Positions 34,220 to 44,200 of a stretch of DNA of 64,000 nt are shown in pieces (the first letter of the stretch is position 1; each line of letters starts with the position of its first letter). Made by a program: the position numbers and the translations under genes. The notes under the pieces were generated by a model. That model was not told the origin of the DNA. It searched no databases and saw only the letters and a list, made by a program, of their open reading frames with translations. This DNA is from G963691835 sp963691835 (GTDB lineage: Bacteria > Pseudomonadota > Alphaproteobacteria > Thalassobaculales > Thalassobaculaceae). The stretch is taken from NCBI GenBank assembly GCA_963691835.1, contig OY829383.1, positions 3,162,001-3,226,000 of the forward strand, written 5' to 3'.

Positions 34220-35878
34220 GTGTCTTTTCGTGACGCCATTCTGCTGATTGTTCTGTGCCTGGCGGTTTTTCTGCCCGGAACCGCGACGATCCCCACATTG
34301 GACCGGGACGAGTCCAGGTTCGCCCAAGCCTCCAAACAGATGCTGGAGACCGGCGACTGGATCGACATCCGGTTCCAGGATGTGCCAAGGCACAAGAAGC
34401 CAGCGGGTGCCTACTGGGCTCAGGCAGCGTCGGTAAAAACGGTGGGCGGGGACGATCGCTCCGCCGTCTGGGCTTATCGGCTACCATCCGTCATTGCCGC
34501 GACGATCGCCGTACTGTTCACAGCAGCAACGGCGGTTCTGTTGTTTGGGCCGGGGCATGGGCTGCTGGCCGGCGCCCTTCTTGCGACGTCGGTGCTCTTG
34601 GTCGTGGAAGCGCATCAGGCCAAGGCCGACGCCATCCTTTTGTCGACCGTCGCGGCTGCGATGTTTGCACTGGCCCGCATCCGCACGGGCTATGAGGCTG
34701 GATCCGTTCGTCCTCCCATCTGGGCCAGCACCCTTCTATGGGTGGCCGTTGGCGCCGGTGTTCTGACCAAAGGCCCGATCACGCCTTTGGTTGTGCTGAG
34801 TACGGCTGCGGCATTGAGTGTTTGGAACAGGGACGCGCGCTGGCTGCTTGGTTTGCGGCCCGTTTCCGGCGTTGCGATCGCCGCCCTGGTCGCGGCCCCC
34901 TGGTTCATCGCGATTCAGTCCCAAACCGGCGGGGACTTTTTGGAGAGTTCCGTCGGCAATGATCTGCTGCCGAAGCTGATCAGCGGACAGGAATCCCATG
35001 GGGCACCGCCGGGCTACTATCTTTTGCTGCTAACGGTCACCTTCTGGCCTGCCTCGCTGTTTGTTTGGCCTGCGCTCTTTCGCGGATGGAAAGACCGGGC
35101 CAAGCCCGCGATCCGCTTTCTCATCTGCTGGATCGTCCCGCTCTGGCTGATCTTCGAGATCGTTCCGACCAAACTTCCCCACTACGTCCTTCCGACCTAT
35201 CCGGCGCTCGCAATCCTGGTTGCGGCGGCCCTTGTTCCCTTCTTGAGCGACCGCTCTGACGCATCGTATTTCGGTCGTCGTTGGGCAAAGGCTGTAGTGG
35301 TCGGCCTCTGGGGTTTGATCGGTGTGGGGCTGGCGGTCGCAGCCCCCCTAGCGCTCTTCCGTTTCGGTCCGGTCGATGGGCCAAGCTTTTTCGTCTGGGG
35401 GGGCGTCGCGGTTCTGGTTGTTCTTGTCCACCTGGCCGTCTGGGGCGCTGTCCGGAACACGTGGCGGCTGGCGGTCTTAGGGTCTGTTGCAACCGGTGTT
35501 GCCGCGTTTGTCCTGATTCTTGGATTGGTCCTGCCCTCGCTCGAGCGGCTGACACTGGCGCCCAGACTGGCTGCAATGGCGGCTTCCCAGACATCCGGAG
35601 ATGCAAGCCTTCCCATCTTCGCAACAGGATACCGGGAACCGAGCTTCGTTTTCGCGGTCGGTACGGACCTCATGCTGGCCACGCCAGATGAGATTGCTCA
35701 GTCCTTACCCGGTGGTGGCGCACTGGCCTTGGTGGAAGACCGCAACCGGGACGCATTTCTCAAGGCACTCGAAGGCGTTGGGCGAACAGCGAAAGACGTC
35801 AGCAGCCCCGGGCCCGTCACAGGCTTGAACTACTCGAACGGCCGGGAAGTGACCATCCGGCTATTCCTAATTGAGTAG
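34220..35878 (+). CDS. ArnT/PMT-family membrane glycosyltransferase
   Basis: A 552-residue integral membrane glycosyltransferase (GT-C fold) using a polyprenyl-phosphate sugar. The catalytic acidic loop after helix 1 is PTLDRDESRFAQASKQMLETGDW, and RHKKPAGAYWAQAAS follows, as in ArnT-like proteins. About ten to twelve helices fill residues 5-440, with a C-terminal soluble part. It may decorate lipid A, another glycolipid or a protein; the acceptor cannot be inferred. The GTG at 34220 begins the first helix directly, so no longer start is needed. Confidence 0.85.
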   Translation: MSFRDAILLIVLCLAVFLPGTATIPTLDRDESRFAQASKQMLETGDWIDIRFQDVPRHKKPAGAYWAQAASVKTVGGDDRSAVWAYRLPSVIAATIAVLFTAATAVLLFGPGHGLLAGALLATSVLLVVEAHQAKADAILLSTVAAAMFALARIRTGYEAGSVRPPIWASTLLWVAVGAGVLTKGPITPLVVLSTAAALSVWNRDARWLLGLRPVSGVAIAALVAAPWFIAIQSQTGGDFLESSVGNDLLPKLISGQESHGAPPGYYLLLLTVTFWPASLFVWPALFRGWKDRAKPAIRFLICWIVPLWLIFEIVPTKLPHYVLPTYPALAILVAAALVPFLSDRSDASYFGRRWAKAVVVGLWGLIGVGLAVAAPLALFRFGPVDGPSFFVWGGVAVLVVLVHLAVWGAVRNTWRLAVLGSVATGVAAFVLILGLVLPSLERLTLAPRLAAMAASQTSGDASLPIFATGYREPSFVFAVGTDLMLATPDEIAQSLPGGGALALVEDRNRDAFLKALEGVGRTAKDVSSPGPVTGLNYSNGREVTIRLFLIE

Positions 35879-35973
35879 GACAATCTCTCCCAACCGTTGC
35901 TATCCGGCGCGCCATGTCCGAAACTCGCCGCGAGGCGTGGCAGCAAGACCGCGCCCCCATGAGGGAGATACAG

Positions 35974-36939
35974 ATGTTCAAGATTGCCCGCGCCGCGATC
36001 CTCGCGGCCCCTGTTGTGTTGTTCGGCGCCCATGCGCAGGCGGACACCTTCGTCCGGATGGTATCCGGACCCTCCGGCGGTTCCTGGTACCCGCTCGGCG
36101 CCAAGATCATGCAGATCTTCGAGGACGAGATTGACGGCATCGCCACGTCGAACACGTCTGGCGGCGGCATTTCCAACGTGAAGTCGGTTGCTGGCGGCGA
36201 CGCGGAAATCGGCTGGTCCTACGCCCACACCGCCTACAACGGCTATATCGGCCGGGGCAAGTTCAACAAGAAGCAGAGCAACATCGCGCACTTCGCGACG
36301 CTCTACCCCGCGACGTTCCAGGTTGTCGTCCCGAAAGACAGCAAGATCCAGACGTTCGCGGACATGAAGGCGGCCAACATCAGCCCGGGCAAGACCGGCT
36401 GGACCGGAACGGCGTTCGCCGAGTCGATCATCAAGGCCTATGGCTTTGATTTTGCCGACATTAAGAAGAACGGCGGTACGGTCCACCACGTGAGCTACAC
36501 CGAAAGCGTGGCGCTGATGAAGGACGGGCACATTGACGTGTTCATGGCGGCGACCGCCGTGCCCCAGTCCTCGCTGATCGAACTCAACCACAGCCCGGGC
36601 GTGCGTTTCGTCGGTCTCCCCCAGGCGAAACTGGAAGAGATCATCGCCGCGAACCCTGGCTTCATTAAGGGCAAGATCCACGCAGGTGCCTATGAGGGTG
36701 TCGACGCGGATATTCCGTCCCTCGGCATCGTGACGAACATGATCGTCAGCACGGATCTGCCGGATGACCTCGTCTACAACATGTGCAAGTCGCTCTGGAG
36801 CAACTACGACGCCCTGGTCGCCGTGAAGAAGAACTGGGCCGGTGTGAGCCTAGAGCGGGCGCTTGAGGGTGCCGCCATCCCGGTTCATCCGGGCGCACAG
36901 CGTTGCTACGACGAACTCGGCGTGAAGAAGATCGGCTGA
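35974..36939 (+). CDS. TAXI-family TRAP transporter solute-binding protein
   Basis: A 321-residue periplasmic receptor of the TAXI type. Signal peptide MFKIARAAILAAPVVLFGAHAQA-D. The first mature segment FVRMVSGPSGGSWYPLGAKI and TSGGGISNVKSVAGGDAEIGWSYAHTAYNGY are hallmark TAXI phrases. The ATG at 35974 has GAGGGAGA upstream; the frame open from 35914 lacks a signal. Ligands of this group are often glutamate, glutamine or C4 acids, but cannot be assigned here. The fused permease gene follows. Confidence 0.93.
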   Translation: MFKIARAAILAAPVVLFGAHAQADTFVRMVSGPSGGSWYPLGAKIMQIFEDEIDGIATSNTSGGGISNVKSVAGGDAEIGWSYAHTAYNGYIGRGKFNKKQSNIAHFATLYPATFQVVVPKDSKIQTFADMKAANISPGKTGWTGTAFAESIIKAYGFDFADIKKNGGTVHHVSYTESVALMKDGHIDVFMAATAVPQSSLIELNHSPGVRFVGLPQAKLEEIIAANPGFIKGKIHAGAYEGVDADIPSLGIVTNMIVSTDLPDDLVYNMCKSLWSNYDALVAVKKNWAGVSLERALEGAAIPVHPGAQRCYDELGVKKIG

Positions 36940-36965
36940 TCTCGCATCGCTAAGCTGTACACATG

Positions 36966-36996
36966 AAGGCGGGCGGGACCGTGTTCCGCCCGCCTT
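36966..36996 (+). terminator. Hairpin between TAXI binding protein and permease
   Basis: Perfect 11-bp repeat AAGGCGGGCGG / CCGCCCGCCTT with a 9-base loop, 26 bases after the binding-protein stop and 40 bases before the permease. No T-run follows. It probably attenuates or stabilises so that the binding protein outnumbers the permease. Confidence 0.6.
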
Positions 36997-37036
36997 CGGC
37001 TACCCCCATCATTGATCAAAACGAGATGGAAACGCC

Positions 37037-39058
37037 GTGAGCCAGACCGCGGATGCCGGAAAACCGTCCAATCGCCTCGACTACGGTGAAGTCCGCGAGG
37101 CGACGTTTATTGAGCAATTGCTGGCCGACCGCCGGTGGTCGATCGCGTTCAGCATCACGCTTTTCTGTGCGGTGATCAGCGTTGCCCTGGCCCTGTTCCA
37201 TCTCTACGTCGCGGCCTATGGCACACCGGAAAGCCGCTCCTTCAGGTCGGTCCATCTGACCGTGATGATGACGCTCGCGGTTCTCGTGAACCCTCTATTC
37301 CGCAAGAGCCATCGCGAGCCGATCCTGATCCCCGGCAACCCGGCGAACCCGCTCCGCGCGCTTGGTTTTGCCATCGACTTGTTCCTGGTCGGCCTGGTGA
37401 TTCTGGTGCACGTCTGGACGATCTGGGACATCGAGGCTTTCCACCTCCGCTACGGAGAGAAAGAAACGCCGGACCTGATCATCGGCGGCATTCTGATCGC
37501 GCTGATCCTGGAGACCACGCGGCGTGCCGTCGGCATCGCCATGGTTTTCGTGACCGGTTTCTTCATCGTGCATGCGCTCTACGCGCACTACTTCTTCGGG
37601 TTCTTCTACGGCCCACCAACCCGGTTCGGGAAATACATCGACACCATCTTCATGAGCAGCGACGGCATATTCGGCATTCCGCTGCACGTGGCCGCGACGT
37701 ACATCGTTCTGTTCATCGTCTTCGGCGGGGTGCTGATCCGCTCAGGTGCAGGACGGTTCTTCATTGATCTCGCGATCTCTCTGACCGGCCACAGAACCGG
37801 CGGCCCAGCGAAAGCGTCAACCGTGGCCAGCGGCTTTATGGGGACGGTTTCTGGGTCGGCCGTCGCCAACGTCGTGACCACGGGCTCGTTCACCATCCCG
37901 TTGATGAAGAACCTCGGCTATCGCGCGCGTTTCGCGGCTGCGGTCGAGGCCTGTGCCTCCTCCGGCGGGCAGATCACCCCGCCGATCATGGGGGCCGCCG
38001 CCTTCATCATCGCCGAGAATCTGACCACGTCTTACATCTCGGTCATCATCGCCGCGGCGATCCCGGCCTTCCTCTACTTTGCGACCGTCTACTTCATGGT
38101 GCATTTGGAGGCGGAGAAGCACGGCGTCGACAGCATCCCCGCGGAGAAGTTGCCGCGTCCGATGGAAGTCCTGGCCGAGGGCTGGCATTTGCTTCTGGCG
38201 CTGGCGGTTCTGATCGCCTTTCTCGCAGTGGGCTACACCCCGATGAAGTCGGCGTTCTGGGGCATCATCACGCTCATTGCGCTGAGCTTCATCAATGTGG
38301 GGACACGGATGAGTGCGGCCGACATCCTGGCCGCCTTCGAGTCCGGGGTTAAGGCGACGGTCGGTGTGACGGTCGCCTGTGCCTGCGCCGGGATCATCAT
38401 CGGCTCGGTCTTCGTCTCCGGCCTCGGGCTCAAGTTCACTCAGTCCGTCATCGATCTTTCGGGCGGCAATTTGCTGCTGCTGCTATCGCTGACGGCCATT
38501 GCCGCCATTCTGCTGGGCATGGGAATGACGACGACGGCGGTCTACATCACCGTCGCAGCCCTCATCGTGCCCTCGCTCGTGCAGATTGGGGTGGAGCCGA
38601 TCGCGGCGCATATGTTCGCGTTCTACTTCGGGGTCGTCTCGACCATCACGCCGCCGGTGGCCCTCGCGTCCTTCGCGGCGGCGGCGATTGCGAAAACGCC
38701 GCCTATGGCGACCGCGTTTGAGTCCACCAAGGTTGGGATCGCCAAGTACATCGTTCCGTTCGCGTTCGTCTACAATCCGGCTCTGCTGTTCGAGGGCCCG
38801 ATGTGGATGGTGGCCTATTCGGGGCTCATGGTGCTCTTCGGGTTGTGGGTCCTCTCGTTTGCGCTGGAAGGCTGGTTCAACGGTCGTCTGTCTGGGTTCA
38901 TGAGGTTTGTTCCGCTCTTTGCGGCGGTTCTCATGCTGCTGCCGCCGCAAACCACGATTCTTGGGGTCGACGGGCTGGTCTGGAACATCGTTGGGGCTGT
39001 GATCGGCGGAGGCTTGGTCTTTGTCCGCCGCCCGCGGCGGCTTCAGGCAGCGGAATAG
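37037..39058 (+). CDS. TRAP transporter fused permease (4TM/12TM)
   Basis: A 673-residue inner-membrane protein in which the small DctQ-type and the large DctM-type domains are fused, as usual for TAXI systems. The N-terminal 190 residues hold about five helices; the DctM part begins near FGIPLHVAATYIVLFIVFGGVLIRSGAG and includes TGSFTIPLMKNLGYRARFAAAVEACASSGGQITPPIMG, a strongly conserved region, and ITPPVALASFAAAAIAKTPPMATAFE later. Uptake should be driven by a Na+ or H+ gradient. A 75-residue membrane protein follows after 9 bases. Confidence 0.94.
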   Translation: MSQTADAGKPSNRLDYGEVREATFIEQLLADRRWSIAFSITLFCAVISVALALFHLYVAAYGTPESRSFRSVHLTVMMTLAVLVNPLFRKSHREPILIPGNPANPLRALGFAIDLFLVGLVILVHVWTIWDIEAFHLRYGEKETPDLIIGGILIALILETTRRAVGIAMVFVTGFFIVHALYAHYFFGFFYGPPTRFGKYIDTIFMSSDGIFGIPLHVAATYIVLFIVFGGVLIRSGAGRFFIDLAISLTGHRTGGPAKASTVASGFMGTVSGSAVANVVTTGSFTIPLMKNLGYRARFAAAVEACASSGGQITPPIMGAAAFIIAENLTTSYISVIIAAAIPAFLYFATVYFMVHLEAEKHGVDSIPAEKLPRPMEVLAEGWHLLLALAVLIAFLAVGYTPMKSAFWGIITLIALSFINVGTRMSAADILAAFESGVKATVGVTVACACAGIIIGSVFVSGLGLKFTQSVIDLSGGNLLLLLSLTAIAAILLGMGMTTTAVYITVAALIVPSLVQIGVEPIAAHMFAFYFGVVSTITPPVALASFAAAAIAKTPPMATAFESTKVGIAKYIVPFAFVYNPALLFEGPMWMVAYSGLMVLFGLWVLSFALEGWFNGRLSGFMRFVPLFAAVLMLLPPQTTILGVDGLVWNIVGAVIGGGLVFVRRPRRLQAAE

Positions 39059-39067
39059 GAGGGCGCC

Positions 39068-39295
39068 ATGGGAAACATCTTTCTCGGTAAGCCGCGCAAC
39101 TGGGCGCTTTTGATCATCGCGGCCGTGCTGCTCATCGCGATGGGCGAGGTGCACTGGCACGTCTCGCGCTTCAATTGGTTCATGATCCTAACCCTTCTGA
39201 TCGGTGCCGGGCTTGTTCTGGCGGTCGTTTTCGGGCATCGACCCGGTGAACGGGTCATGCGCGAGCCTTTGCCCGATCTCGACGAAAACAACTGA
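39068..39295 (+). CDS. Small two-helix membrane protein linked to TRAP permease
   Basis: A 75-residue protein with two predicted helices (WALLIIAAVLLIAMGEV and FMILTLLIGAGLVLAVVFG) joined by HWHVSRFNW, and an acidic C-terminus (PLPDLDENN). It has a good ribosome site (GGAGGGC) and starts 9 bases after the permease stop, so it is almost certainly co-translated. No family recognised. It may be an accessory or stability subunit of the TAXI permease. Its C-terminal part overlaps an out-of-frame extension of the next gene that is unlikely to be coding. Confidence 0.7.
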   Translation: MGNIFLGKPRNWALLIIAAVLLIAMGEVHWHVSRFNWFMILTLLIGAGLVLAVVFGHRPGERVMREPLPDLDENN

Positions 39296-39368
39296 CCGTC
39301 CGCCCGTTCGCACCGCCGTGGGCATGGTTGCCATTGCTTTCGGCTTCCGGGCGCATGACTGTGTCGCC

Positions 39369-41219
39369 ATGACCGGGCTCCGCGTGTCAGAACGAAAAAC
39401 AGGTTTGTCCGCCATTGTGTGGGCAGGACTGTCGTTCGTGGTGAGTATTGCGCTGCTTGCCGGCGGGACACCCAGCCGAGCGGCGGTCGATGCCGTGGCG
39501 TATCAGGTTGTGTTCACCGGGCTCGACGACTTTGAGGATCTTCGTCAGCTCATCGAAGACGGCTCCGGCCTGCTTGGCGGCGTGGAGAACCCACCGACAT
39601 CGTTCCTGGCGCTTGATCGGCGTGCCGAAGCGGATATCAACCGGATCGACGCCACCCTCCGGTCGCAGGGGCACTACGACGGGGCGGCCCAAGCCGTGGT
39701 CCCGAGTGCGCGCATGGAGGGACAGCCCAGCGATGAGCCGGTCCTTGTCTTCGTCGATGTGACACCGGGTCCGCTGTATCGTTTCTCCCAAGTGGGGATC
39801 CGGGCGACGGCGGGAACAGCGGCCGTCGGGCTGAAGATCGGACCCGAGCAGATCGGCTTCGCCGCTGGAGACGCGGCCCGCGCCCAGCCGATGGTCGAGG
39901 CGGGCATCACCATCGCGCGTGCCCTCCAGCAGGAGGGGTTCCCAAGGGCCAAAGTCACCGACAAGCGGGTCGTGGTGGACCATACGGACCGCACGGTGTC
40001 CGTGACTTATGACATCAACGCCGGACCGCAGGCCCGTTTCGGGGCCGTCACCGTCAATGGCTCCGGCGGGGTGGACCGGGGGTTCATTGTTCGCCGCCTC
40101 CCTTGGACCTTCGGCGACGTCGCCGATATCAGGAAGCTGGAAGAGGGCCGGAAAGCACTTCTCGCGACCGGGATCTTCGAAAGCGTCAGGGTCGCGTTCG
40201 GCGAGACGATCGGCACGGACGGGCTCATCCCGATTGAGGTCGTCACCGTGGAACGTCCGCCGAGGCGGATCTCAGGGGGACTGTTCATCTCCACCGGGGA
40301 CGAGGCGACCGTGAACGCGGAGTGGCAGCACCGCAATCTGCTTGGCGCGGGCGAGGCCGCGACCGTGAGCGGCCTGGTCGGCACCAAGAGCATCGTCACC
40401 TCTGCTGGTCTCACGTTCAGGGACGTGATCGTCAACGATCAGGACCTGAGATTGCTCGTTGAAGCCAAGGATACGGAGACGGACGCCTTCGAGAACAGAA
40501 CGGTTCTCGTCAGCGCGGTCTTCCAACGGCCTGTGCTCGAGCGAGCGTTGGCGAACTACGGCGTGTTCGTCGAACGCGTCATCATCGAGCAGGACAATCG
40601 GGAGTCGACGAACTCGACCCTCTTGGGTTTTCCGGTCGGCCTGAGCTTCGCCCGCATCAAGGATCCCTTGAACCCGACCCGGGGTTACCGGATCGCCTAC
40701 ACAGCGACGCCCAGCTCTGATCTGGGCGAAAAGCAGGCTCACTTCTACTCCCTAAGCGCGGAACCCGTCGTCTACGTTCCGCTGAACAGGGACGAATCGC
40801 TGGTGCTGGCAAGCCGTCTCGGCGTTGGCGCCACTTTCGGGGCAAACACCGATGATATCCCCGCCGACCGCAGGCAGTACGCGGGTGGCAGCGCGTCGGT
40901 ACGCGGATACAGCTTCCAGAGCGTCGGACCGCTCGATGACCAGAACGATCCGATCGGCGGCCGCTCGTCCATCGACGGGGCGGTGGAGTTGCGCTGGCGT
41001 TTCTTCGGAGATTTCGGCGTGGCGGGGTTTGTTGACTTCGGCCAGGTCTACGATGACGAACTCCCAGACTTCGGGGAAAGCCTCCGGCTCGGCGCCGGTA
41101 TCGGTGCGCGATATTTCTCCCCGATCGGGCCCATCCGGGCGGATCTCGCGATACCGCTGGACGCCCGGGACTCTGACGATGACTTTCAGCTTTATCTCAG
41201 CATCGGTCAGGCGTTTTAG
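39369..41219 (+). CDS. tamA: TamA-like Omp85 outer-membrane assembly protein
   Basis: A 616-residue Omp85-family protein. After a signal peptide (residues 12-40, SAIVWAGLSFVVSIALLAGG to SRAA) come about three POTRA domains (VAYQVVFTGLDDFEDLRQLI, FSQVGIRATAG, FGAVTVNGSGGVDRGFIVRRLPW). The C-terminal barrel includes DPLNPTRGYRIAYTATP and the L6 lid-type phrase ASVRGYSFQSVGP (a VRGY motif of Omp85 proteins), and ends LYLSIGQAF. The start is uncertain: ATGs at 39369 and 39324 are both possible. TamB follows after 15 bases. Together they span the periplasm and help insert outer-membrane proteins or move lipids. Confidence 0.88.
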   Translation: MTGLRVSERKTGLSAIVWAGLSFVVSIALLAGGTPSRAAVDAVAYQVVFTGLDDFEDLRQLIEDGSGLLGGVENPPTSFLALDRRAEADINRIDATLRSQGHYDGAAQAVVPSARMEGQPSDEPVLVFVDVTPGPLYRFSQVGIRATAGTAAVGLKIGPEQIGFAAGDAARAQPMVEAGITIARALQQEGFPRAKVTDKRVVVDHTDRTVSVTYDINAGPQARFGAVTVNGSGGVDRGFIVRRLPWTFGDVADIRKLEEGRKALLATGIFESVRVAFGETIGTDGLIPIEVVTVERPPRRISGGLFISTGDEATVNAEWQHRNLLGAGEAATVSGLVGTKSIVTSAGLTFRDVIVNDQDLRLLVEAKDTETDAFENRTVLVSAVFQRPVLERALANYGVFVERVIIEQDNRESTNSTLLGFPVGLSFARIKDPLNPTRGYRIAYTATPSSDLGEKQAHFYSLSAEPVVYVPLNRDESLVLASRLGVGATFGANTDDIPADRRQYAGGSASVRGYSFQSVGPLDDQNDPIGGRSSIDGAVELRWRFFGDFGVAGFVDFGQVYDDELPDFGESLRLGAGIGARYFSPIGPIRADLAIPLDARDSDDDFQLYLSIGQAF

Positions 41220-41234
41220 GGGGCCGGGCGCGAT

Positions 41235-44200
41235 ATGGGACTCTTGCGGCGATTTCTGATCTGGGCTCTCGGGTTCGTTTTGCTGGTCCCGACGACCGTC
41301 CTGTTGCTGGTCGTCCTGGGCCTCCAAACCGAGGCGGGGCGCGGACTGCTGGCAGAGGGTGTCGCCAGAGCCTCCAGCGAGGCCGGCGCTCCCGTCCTGA
41401 TCGGGCGCATCGAGGGGCGGGTGCCGTTCGATATGACGGCGAGGGATATCTCGGTCGCCGATCCGGACGGTATCTGGTTCGAGGCCGAAGCGCTCCAGGT
41501 GGTATGGGACCCCATGACCCTCCTCGCCGGACGCGCCCGTTTGGAAGCCGTGTCACTTATCCGGGGAAAGGTTCACCGGGCGCCCCAGCCGCCGGAGGAT
41601 GTTCAGCCGCCGCCACCGCCATCTCCCGTTCGGCTTCCGCCGATCCCCGCCATCGTTGACCGTCTGATCGTCGACGGCTTGGAAATCAGCGCCGACCTGG
41701 CGGGGGACCCGCTGACCATCGATGGGCGTTTCCACGCCCGTACCGCTGGCAGCCGGATAACGGCGGACGGCTCCGTCACAGCAGCAACGGCGGACGGGCA
41801 GATCGGCTCCGCCGACCTCGAAACAGTTCTCGATGTGGCGGAGGACACGCTGTCGGTGTCTGTCGTTGCTGCGGCTGACCGGAACTCCGCAGTTCTCGAA
41901 CAAATGATTCCAGTGACACTGCCTGGGGACATCCTTGTTCGATTGAAGGGCGACGGACCCGTCGACGGATGGCGCGGCCGTCTCGACGCCTCCGCCGGTG
42001 ATGGCGTTGGTTTGGCCGGTGATATTGTTCTCACCCGTCCGAGTGGCGTCGACCTGCGCATCTCACTGGACGGCGCCGCTGAGGTTCGGGGACTGCTAAC
42101 GGACCCCGCCTTCCAAGAGCGTGCGGAGGTGATACCGGTTCGCGTGGTGACCTCCGTGGCTGAGAGCGGGGATGTCTCCCTCGAGGCCTTTCAGATCACC
42201 GGATACGGTGCCCAGGTCTCGGCATCCGGTCTGCTCAAGCCCGTACAACAGACCGCATCCATGGACGCGACGCTTGAGATTTGGGACGGCGAACGCTTGC
42301 CGGTTCCGATGTCGCTGCCCAGGATCGGCGGCGGCTCGGTGACGCTCACCGCCAGATTGGACGGAGACACTTTTGAAGCCGAGGTTAATGCGGCCTTGCG
42401 GGAGGGCTCGTTCGCCCGGCCTGAGATTGGTGTTCGCGCCCGGTCACTCGAAGCCCATGCCGAAGTCTCTGGGGCGGTCCATGCGCTGATCGGTGACGGC
42501 CCAGAGAGCGCGGCGATCGAGGCTTCCTTATCGGTCGGCGGCATTGTTCCGTTGGAGGATACGCCAGAGCCGGTTGGCGCTGCGTTTGAAACCGTCGAAC
42601 GCATTGAAGCCAGCTTGTCGGGGTCTGTTTCACGAAAAGGGCGCCTGGTGATCGTCGACCGTATCGGGGTGGATACGAACGTTGTCTCGCTCGAAGGGCA
42701 GGCGACGGCCACAGACTTTGCATGGGTCGAGCTCTCCGGTTCCGCCTCCGCGCCGGATCTGTCTGTTCTGGAGCCAATAATCGGCCGTGCGATTGGTGGT
42801 GCGGCCGCAGTGTCGGCGGATGCGACGGTCGGCCTATCGCCCTTCGACGTCGCAGGCTTTCTGGAGGCCGAGATACAAGAACCGGCGTTGGGTGAGCCCG
42901 ACATCGACCCGCTCCTTGGTCGGATCGTTACGGTCGATACGGCCATTGCCGCCGGTCCGGACGGGGCGATCGTCCTGGATGCCCTTTCCGTTGAGGCTGA
43001 CTTGGCCACAGCGCGGGGACGGCTCTCTCTGACTGCCGCTGGTGCCATTGATGGACGGTTGACGGCGAACGTACCGGATCTGAGCCCCCTGACCCGCATG
43101 GCCGGCCGCTCGGTCTCTGGCGCCGTGGAAACGTCGATTGATCTTGGCGGGTCGATCGACGCCCCGGCTATCCAGGTGGATTGGAAGGCCCCAGGTTTGA
43201 GCATCGCCGAGGTACCGCCGTTGTCCGTCGTTGGTGGCAGTGCGGACCTACTGCTGGCGCTGGCGGAAGACCGGATCTCTGGAGATGTTTCTGCGGCGGC
43301 GCAGATCGATGGGGCGCCAGCGTCGCTTGCGGCTTCGGTCGCCATCGCGGATGCGGGAGACCGTTTGGAGATCCGGGACCTGCTGCTTGAAGGGCCGGCA
43401 ACGCGGCTGACCGGTTCACTCAATGTCCGTCCGGCCGTGCAGCGGATCGACGGTGAGGTGTCAGGAGACATCGAGGATCTATCGGCCCTTGCTGCTCTTT
43501 CGCCGGGCGACACGCCCGAGATAGGAGGCTCGGCCTCGATACGGGCCGTGTTCTCGTCAACCAGCGGGCAGACCGGTGATGTTTCGGTCGTTGCCCGCGG
43601 TATTTCCGTTGGCGCGGTGTCCGTCGAGGCTGCGGAGGTCAATGGGCGTGTCGAAGATCTGTTTGGCAGCCGCCTTGGCCGCATTGACGGAGCCATCTCT
43701 GGGATCGTGGCGGAAACCGCCCGGATCGACAGCACTGTTCTCGCCGCCCTTGTGGATGGAGACGCTGTTTCCGCGAGCCTTCGACTTGGTGGATCTGTGG
43801 CGGTTCCGGACGGAGATCCGCTTGGCGTGACAGTCACCGGGGACGCACGCGGGACCCTTTCGGAGGCTGGGGCGGATGTGGTGCTGGAGAGGTTTGATGC
43901 AACGATCGCCGACCGGCGGCTCGGCCTCGTCTCGCCCGCGATGATTGGCGTCGCGAAAGAGGGAGGGTTCCTCAAGGGCCTTGCTATTGCGGTTGGAGAG
44001 AGCCGGATTCTGGCCGACGCGTCCCTGACGCGGGAGGATCTGTCCGGCCAAGTCACGGTGACGGCTCTGCCGGTTGATATCGCCAGGGTCGTGGCCCCCT
44101 CCCTCGGCCTGGATGGCCGGATCGATGTCTCCGCGACTGTGGCTGGATCGCTCGCCGACCCCTCCATCAATGTGGATGGAACCGTGACCAATCTGTCCCC

